Positions 34,115 through 38,717 of a DNA stretch of 38,717 bases are shown here, piece after piece. The stretch covers positions 1 through 38,717 of the forward strand of contig NZ_JMIP02000011.1 in assembly GCF_000691505.1 (NCBI RefSeq). Reading direction: 5' to 3'. The DNA comes from Halostagnicola sp. A56. GTDB taxonomy: Archaea > Halobacteriota > Halobacteria > Halobacteriales > Natrialbaceae. A program made the position numbers and the translations under genes. The notes under the pieces are model-generated. The model was given only the letters and a program-made list of their open reading frames with translations, ran no database searches and had not been told where the DNA came from. Each line of letters begins with the position of its first letter. The first letter of the stretch is position 1.

Positions 34115-34639
34115 TTATTCGGGAGAAGATGACTCGAGCAGTCCATCGACGAGTCTCGTGAACCGATCGACGAAGCGGTCGGGGACTGTCGGAGAGACCA
34201 CCGACAGTAACGGACCGATCCGATCCGGATCCGTGAGCCGCAGGGTGACATGCTGGTGCTGATCGTACCGTTTTTCGATAACCTCGTGAGCGAGGAGCCG
34301 GTCGACGTGGTGCTCGAGGGTGCTTCGAGCGATATCGAGTGTCTCGGTGATCTCACCGGGAGTAGCCGAGCCGTGTTCAATGAGGTAAACGACGATCTCG
34401 CGGACCGTCTCGCGACGGAACAGCGCTAACGTTTCACGCTCCCAGTCGTCGTATTCCGGCGGGTAATAGTGGGTTCGGCCGTAGAATTCGCTTCGGACCA
34501 GCTGCCCTTCATCGATCAATCGGCGAATGTGGTACTGGACCTGTCCGGTTGCGAAATCTGACTCTCTGACGAGTTCGTTGAAATGGATTCCGGCGTTCGC
34601 ATGGACCTGTCTTCGTATCTGTTGGCGAGTGTCGGTCAT
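34115..34639 (-). CDS. Tandem winged-helix transcriptional regulator
   Basis: A 174-residue protein with two winged helix domains: residues 1-60 (GIHFNELVRESDFATGQVQY, then HIRRLIDEGQLVRSEFYG) and residues 70-135 (REIVVYLIEHGSATPGEITE, then ARSTLEHHVDRLLAHEVIEK), the layout of haloarchaeal tandem-wHTH regulators. The C-terminal 35 residues contact or dimerise. It faces the membrane protein gene at 34862, so the two are a likely divergent regulator-target pair. No ligand site visible. Confidence 0.82.
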   Translation of the reverse strand: MTDTRQQIRRQVHANAGIHFNELVRESDFATGQVQYHIRRLIDEGQLVRSEFYGRTHYYPPEYDDWERETLALFRRETVREIVVYLIEHGSATPGEITETLDIARSTLEHHVDRLLAHEVIEKRYDQHQHVTLRLTDPDRIGPLLSVVSPTVPDRFVDRFTRLVDGLLESSSPE

Positions 34640-34821
34640 TGTATTGATCGAAATCGGTTGGAATGGCGCAGTTATTACAGATCCCTATTCAGACAGTATA
34701 ACCCCTTCCGACCGTTCCTGATAACTAAGAACCGGTGATATTCGTAGGCGCTACTGTCCTCTCGGCGTGACGTACAGAACAACCCTCGCCTGCTCTGTTT
34801 CTCCCGATCACTGCCACCGAA

Positions 34822-34832
34822 GCATATAGATA
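34822..34832 (+). promoter_or_regulatory. TATA box for the small membrane protein gene
   Basis: catatagatag ends about 30 nt before the ATG at 34862. The 220-bp intergenic region is shared with the regulator gene and is the natural place for its operator. Confidence 0.5.
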
Positions 34833-34861
34833 GCGTTCCAACTAATCCGTGATAGAGCCGT

Positions 34862-35203
34862 ATGCTCGTATTTGGTGCGTTCGACAACGCGTGGCTAAAC
34901 CCACAGCTAGCGCCGGTTCTCATCGCGATAATCCTCCTCGCGGCCGTCGGGACGGTCGTGCTGTTCGGTGCCGGCCTTCTCGCGTACTCGAGACGAGGAA
35001 CGACCCGGTATCTACTGATCACGGTCGTCCTCGGACTGCTCGTCGGTCGATCGGTCGTCGGGCTCGGCACCGTCTTCGGTCTGGTACCGATGACCGTCCA
35101 CCACCTCGCCGGACACACCATCGATTTCCTCATCGCGGTGACGGTACTCTACGTCGTCTATCAAAGCGGGACAAAAACGGAGAGATACTCCTTTGGAGAC
35201 TAA
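34862..35203 (+). CDS. Four-helix membrane protein (DUF7471-like)
   Basis: A 113-residue integral membrane protein with about four hydrophobic segments: VLIAIILLAAVGTVVLFGAG, YLLITVVLGLLVGRSVVGLG, a helix around VFGLVPMTVHHLAGH, and IDFLIAVTVLYVVY. A short basic cytoplasmic tail (KTERYSFGD) ends it. Small conserved membrane proteins of this size next to a tandem-wHTH regulator are recurrent in haloarchaea (I recall DUF7471). Paired histidines (HHLAGH) near the membrane surface might bind metal. Function unknown. Confidence 0.75.
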   Translation: MLVFGAFDNAWLNPQLAPVLIAIILLAAVGTVVLFGAGLLAYSRRGTTRYLLITVVLGLLVGRSVVGLGTVFGLVPMTVHHLAGHTIDFLIAVTVLYVVYQSGTKTERYSFGD

Positions 35204-35267
35204 CAGACTGGGTTGGGGGACCGCTCGAGTATACGAGAAGGGGTGCACACCTGCTGGGGTCCGCTTT

Positions 35268-35711
35268 TCAGACGGACGTTAGCTCGTCGAAGAGTGCGGT
35301 GACTCGACGCTCGATGTCGTCTCGAATGGTTCGTACCCGATCAAGGTCCTGCCCGTCAGGATCAGCGAGGTTCCAGTCACGGATATCGACCTGAGTTCCA
35401 ATCGATCCGACATCGAGCGTCGAACAGCCCATCGTCGCGACGTAATCGCAGGAGCGTACCTCCTCGCTCGTAATCTCGCGCGGTGTTCTATCAGAAATAT
35501 CGAACCCCGCTTCGTCCATCACTTCGATCACCTGCTCGTGAACGTAGTCAGCCGGATGCGTTCCACCGGTCAGGATCTCGACGCGGTCCTCGAGGCCGCG
35601 TCGCGCTCGCTCGCGTTCTGCGAACGCGGTCGACAGCTGGGAGCGGCCAGCGTTCTGAACGCACACGAAGGCGATACGAGTCGGACCGCTCGACGCAGTG
35701 TCGATAGGCAT
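35268..35711 (-). CDS. arsC: Low-molecular-weight phosphatase / arsenate reductase (ArsC-like)
   Basis: A 147-residue protein with the catalytic P-loop CVQNAGRS (C-x5-R) at the N-terminus and the DP loop IRDWNLADPDGQ in the C-terminal part. The Q-N-A-G-R-S P-loop is typical of thioredoxin- or mycothiol-coupled arsenate reductases rather than of plain tyrosine phosphatases. A second cysteine appears in RSCDYVATMGCSTLD, consistent with a disulfide relay during arsenate reduction. Start ATG 35711 is preferred over a longer open frame. Arsenate efflux genes are not adjacent. A tyrosine-phosphatase role remains possible. Confidence 0.82.
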   Translation of the reverse strand: MPIDTASSGPTRIAFVCVQNAGRSQLSTAFAERERARRGLEDRVEILTGGTHPADYVHEQVIEVMDEAGFDISDRTPREITSEEVRSCDYVATMGCSTLDVGSIGTQVDIRDWNLADPDGQDLDRVRTIRDDIERRVTALFDELTSV

Positions 35712-36253
35712 AGTGAATACGCGTGCGCAGTCACCGCCTATCAATTGCGTTCTTATGTGACGAGGAGACGATCCGTCGGACCGAACGAAATTGATACCCT
35801 CTGAAACGGTTCTCACCGAGACGGCCGGTTCACGTCGTTTCGAACGCCGAAAGCGCCTCGGTATCGATGGAGGCAGCGGTTTGAGCCGTTGGAAGCCCAC
35901 GTTCTGCCCGGGTACAGACCTTCGCTCGCCCGAATGGACGCGAGATCATCCCTTTCTCTGTTAGGATCTACCCCCGCCGTACCAAAGATATAGCGCCATA
36001 GGATATATTTCATCAGAGAGCGGTCGTCGGGCGACCCTCACCCACGATACTCTCGCCAGTTAGGTTCCACCGAGAAAGGACAGCCTAGTTGAAAAGAGTT
36101 CTCACGAGATTAGATACCCAATGGGAAAAGCGCTGATCCAGTGGAGACGGCGGAATCCAAAATAGAGGACGACGAAAGACTTCGGCTACCTGACGACCGG
36201 TCAGTAGGGAACGTGTTCGCGCGGCAGGGTACTCCTCGAGAAAACGTATGCAT
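35712..36253. other. Gap, no gene supported
   Basis: About 540 bp with no ORF of coding character. An A/T-rich gatatagcgccata region near 35988-36012 looks promoter-like but leads to no gene. The 9-bp-period repeats begin at its right end. Confidence 0.45.
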
Positions 36254-36334
36254 TCATAATAGCTACCTCGCGTAGAATAGCTACCCAAGCTATTGCACAC
36301 CAGCCACCTATCGTAGCTATCACGACTACCCCCA
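36254..36334. repeat. 9-bp-period satellite, cluster A (nine degenerate units)
   Basis: Cutting the sequence every 9 bases from 36254 gives tcataatag, ctacctcgc, gtagaatag, ctacccaag, ctattgcac, accagccac, ctatcgtag, ctatcacga, ctaccccca. Units that end in TAG alternate with units that begin with CTA, its reverse complement. Confidence 0.7.
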
Positions 36335-36750
36335 GAGTGATGTCGGGTCTACTGGCCCAGACCTCTCTGGAATGATCCCGACCACTCCCGTGATAGAGAC
36401 GCGACACAGTATCGGGCCAACCACGGACTCGAGCGGTACTAGGCAAGAACCGTCAACCACCAATGCCACGGTACCGACAACTGAGGCGATCGTCAGGAAC
36501 CTGATTCAGAAGTGGCCAGCATTCAGTGAGTCGGTAGACATTTCGACGACCACGCACCAGATTTGCTCGACCACGAGTCACCCAAATCGGATACGACTCG
36601 AGCGATCGGACGACCGTATCCCCACGGTCAGCTCGAGGAACGGACCAACAGTTGAGAAAAGCACCCTATCTTACCACACGCACGCGGGTGATCTCTCATT
36701 CAACTTCGGAATGGCTCATACACAGGGGACCAAATTAGAGTTGTACAGAC
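36335..36750. other. Gap between satellite clusters
   Basis: No gene supported. A plus-strand frame of 129 codons (36372-36761) is Thr/Ser-rich and has no family resemblance; I regard it as chance. The 9-bp period is not obvious here. Confidence 0.4.
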
Positions 36751-36822
36751 ACAATAGGTAGAATAGGCAAGCCAGATACAATAGCTACAATAGCTACAAT
36801 AGCACCAATATATACAATAGAA
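36751..36822. repeat. 9-bp-period satellite, cluster B (eight units)
   Basis: Eight consecutive units: acaataggt, agaataggc, aagccagat, acaatagct, acaatagct, acaatagca, ccaatatat, acaatagaa. The core word is ACAATAG. Read in the matching frame each unit gives a Xaa-Ile-Xaa tripeptide. Confidence 0.85.
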
Positions 36823-36953
36823 TAGGTGGCTAAAGCAGGACTCGAAATCCGGTAGTCGAAGAGATAACCGCCGAGCAATCAGGAAACACACCATGAAAAG
36901 ACAAGGGAAGCACAGTAGAAAAACAGATCCCATAGAAGAGAGAGGGACACCAG

Positions 36954-37214
36954 TTAAAATAGAGGCGATAGAAAAGACATACTAGATAGCTGGAGTAGCG
37001 TATAGAGATGAGCTAGATACAACAGATGGGACGGGCGAGCCAGGTGAGGTAGCTACAATAGAGATAATAGACGCAATAGAGAGGTTAGGTACAATAGGTA
37101 AAATAGGCACAATAGATAGGATGAGTACAATAGACGAGCTAACCGTTCTTACTATTGCACCTATTAAATCTACCACACCTATTGCAGCTATTTCACCTAT
37201 CGCACCTGTTGTTT
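36954..37214. repeat. 9-bp-period satellite, cluster C with orientation switch (29 units)
   Basis: Twenty-nine consecutive 9-base units without a phase slip. Up to 37142 most end in TAG (for example ctacaatag, agataatag, acgcaatag, gtacaatag, gtaaaatag, gcacaatag); after one divergent unit at 37143-37151 they become the complementary word (ctattgcac, ctattaaat, ctaccacac, ctattgcag, ctatttcac, ctatcgcac, ctgttgttt). The best-conserved parts lie around 37053-37133 and 37152-37214 and could fold into an imperfect hairpin about the 37143-37151 centre. No known iteron or CRISPR format matches. Confidence 0.85.
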
Positions 37215-37400
37215 CTGACAGAAGCCTCGGGAGGAGACATATACCGGTTTGAAAGGGGCTGAACGGTTAGATATCGTTGCCTTCCGAAACAAGCTCGAGT
37301 CGAACTTTCGACAGAACCGCGACTCGCTCGATTCGATTGCGGACTCTCGGCGATTGCTTGGGACCTCGCACCGGTTCGAGATACGGCCATCGAGCAGATC

Positions 37401-37425
37401 CAAAATTTAATCTCCGTTTAATTTC
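37401..37425 (+). promoter_or_regulatory. A/T-rich core promoter of the MFS gene
   Basis: Two TATA-like words (aaatttaat and gtttaattt) lie 18-40 nt before the ATG at 37441. One of them should be the TATA box of a leaderless transcript. Confidence 0.5.
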
Positions 37426-37440
37426 ATCGATTGGTAACGA

Positions 37441-38658
37441 ATGGGCACCATCGCTAACGGAAAGTGGCGAGCACTCATCTTGGTCGGGATTGCGGAGTCG
37501 TTTGCGATGACGCTGTGGTTTAGCGGGACAGCGGTCGGCCCTGAACTGGCCGAGATGTGGCACCTTTCCGCTGGCGAGACGGCGTGGCTGACCAACGCCG
37601 TCCAACTGGGGTTCGTCGTCGGCGCATTGCTGTCAGCAACGCTCACCATCGCCGACGTGGTCCGTCCTCGGTACCTCTTCGCAGGGTCGGCACTCGCCGG
37701 CGCGGGTGCGACGGCACTCATCGCCGGATTCGTCTCGAGTGGTCTCCCGGCGATCGGCCTCCGTTTCGTCACCGGCGTCACCCTCGCGGGCGTCTATCCG
37801 ACCGGGATGAAGATGATGGCCGCGTGGTTCGACGAGGGGCGCGGGCTCGCTATCGGTGTCCTCGTCGGCGCGCTCACCGTCGGTTCGGCATCCCCACATC
37901 TCATTCGGGCGGTCGGTGGCATCGGTCAACCCGACCTCGTCCTCTACGGGACCGCAGGGCTCGCGGCCCTCGGTGGGCTTCTCGTCCTCGCATACGAGAG
38001 TGGGCCGTACCAGCCCGAGACGTCCCCATTCGATCCGAGCGCAATCTGGCGTATCGTAACCGACCGCGGTGTCGTCCTGGCAAACACCGGCTATTTCGGT
38101 CACATGTGGGAACTGTACGCGGTCTGGACGTGGATACCGGTCTATCTCGCGGCCAGCCTCGAGGCCAGCGGGACGGCCAACGCCGAACAAGTCGCGGCAC
38201 TGCTTGCGTTCGGAACCATCGCGGTCGGCGGCGTGGGAGCCTGGCTCGCGGGTTCGGCTGCCGATCGCTGGGGGCGGTCGCTGGTGACGAGCGTCTCGAT
38301 GGGCGTCTTCGGCACCGCCTGCCTCCTCGCTGGTCTCGTCTTCGGATCGTCACTGGTCGTCGTCGTCCCTTTCGTCCTCGTCTGGGGATTCTTCATCGTC
38401 GCAGACTCTGCACAATTTTCCGCGGCCATCTCTGAACTGGCCGACAAGAGTTACGTCGGCTCTGCACTGACGCTTCAGACCGCCATCGGATTTCTCATCA
38501 CCATCGCCTCCATCCAGTTGATCCCCGTAGTGCAGAGCGTGGTCGGGTGGCGGTGGGCTTTCATCCCGCTCGTTGTGGGCCCACTAGTGGGCACGAGCGC
38601 GATGTTGTTGCTGCGATCGCTTCCAGAGGCCACCCAATTGGCAGGTGGGCGTGGATAA
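37441..38658 (+). CDS. Major facilitator superfamily transporter
   Basis: A 405-residue polytopic membrane protein with about 12 helices in two halves, joined by a central hydrophilic loop (AYESGPYQPETSPFDPSAIW). The N-half has AWLTNAVQLGFVVGALLSAT, the loop 2-3 region with DVVRPRY and the motif GVTLAGVYPTGMKMMAAWF. The C-half carries AGSAADRWGRSLVTS, an MFS loop 8-9 motif (D-R-W/x-G-R). Overall it resembles the CynX/NimT-like group of MFS proteins. Direction and substrate cannot be decided from sequence. Start ATG 37441 is 5 bp after an A/T-rich promoter region and begins with a short charged stretch before helix 1. It is a stand-alone gene. Confidence 0.87.
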   Translation: MGTIANGKWRALILVGIAESFAMTLWFSGTAVGPELAEMWHLSAGETAWLTNAVQLGFVVGALLSATLTIADVVRPRYLFAGSALAGAGATALIAGFVSSGLPAIGLRFVTGVTLAGVYPTGMKMMAAWFDEGRGLAIGVLVGALTVGSASPHLIRAVGGIGQPDLVLYGTAGLAALGGLLVLAYESGPYQPETSPFDPSAIWRIVTDRGVVLANTGYFGHMWELYAVWTWIPVYLAASLEASGTANAEQVAALLAFGTIAVGGVGAWLAGSAADRWGRSLVTSVSMGVFGTACLLAGLVFGSSLVVVVPFVLVWGFFIVADSAQFSAAISELADKSYVGSALTLQTAIGFLITIASIQLIPVVQSVVGWRWAFIPLVVGPLVGTSAMLLLRSLPEATQLAGGRG

Positions 38659-38717
38659 TTCGGACCACTCTCCTGTTCTAGTCTCGATCCCTCACAGAGT
38701 CGGGAACAGTACCGAGA

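Noticed and set aside
25229..36000. A 15-bp inverted match (tatggcgctatatct at 25229 versus agatatagcgccata at 35986)
   Set aside because: A match of this length is expected about once by chance in a window this size when both strands are compared, and neither site has a clear context.
36372..36761. A 129-codon plus-strand frame in the satellite region
   Set aside because: Extremely Thr/Ser-rich, no hydrophobic core or motif, and it runs into the repeat; probably open by chance.

Overview
The window is haloarchaeal chromosomal or megaplasmid DNA. Predicted proteins are rich in Asp and Glu, and most genes use G or C at third codon positions. Exported proteins carry twin-arginine (often lipobox) leaders. 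Promoters are archaeal TATA boxes about 25-35 nt before start codons, implying leaderless mRNAs. TFB and TBP relatives, a haloarchaeal-type IS, and families common in Halobacteria (amphi-Trp, NcsA, Pit/UspA pairs, tandem-wHTH regulators) fit this; a Natrialbales-like species is my guess. I saw no rRNA, tRNA or CRISPR array.

Layout. (1) 1-8,800 is an accessory and decaying zone: a secreted protein, a frameshifted transposase remnant, a GNAT acetyltransferase, a TFB gene cut at its 3' end and joined tail-to-tail to a cut lipoprotein gene, a Tat-exported protein, half of a TBP, a tiny zinc-finger protein and an ArdC-like antirestriction protein followed by an interrupted overlapping gene. TFB and ArdC-like genes share a 5' leader element. 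(2) 8,840-11,260 is a patchwork of gene pieces: a winged-helix tail, an Fe-S/membrane oxidoreductase middle, a nitric oxide reductase reduced to three collinear fragments, and a broken XPB/Rad25 helicase plus DUF790 (Bax nuclease) pair. (3) 11,300-13,900 holds an esterase, UspA and a Pit phosphate transporter; 13,951-14,697 is a dead IS6-type element without target duplication. (4) 15,100-23,300 is an orderly housekeeping block: NcsA, two hydrolase-fold proteins, small membrane protein, methyltransferase, amphi-Trp protein, endonuclease IV, lipoate ligase and a gene with a DtxR-type iron box. A 131-bp direct repeat at 14,853 and 24,818 brackets this block. (5) 23,470-33,160 is transport-related and partly broken: a truncated iron-type binding protein, a truncated SDR, two tandem peptide-type binding proteins (one frameshifted), an intact SDR, and the C-terminal half of what looks like a fused DppD-DppF ATPase. 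(6) 33,300-38,660 holds a HAD hydrolase, a divergent regulator/membrane protein pair, an ArsC-like phosphatase, a long gene-free stretch with an unusual 9-bp-period repeat, and an MFS transporter.

The dominant theme is deletion-driven decay: at least eight places where a gene stops abruptly against an unrelated one. The feature that conventional annotation explains least is the phase-locked 9-bp satellite at 36,954-37,214 (29 consecutive units), whose unit word switches to its reverse complement part-way, with satellites of the same period at 36,254 and 36,751. I did not find a convincing complete new defence or biosynthetic system.
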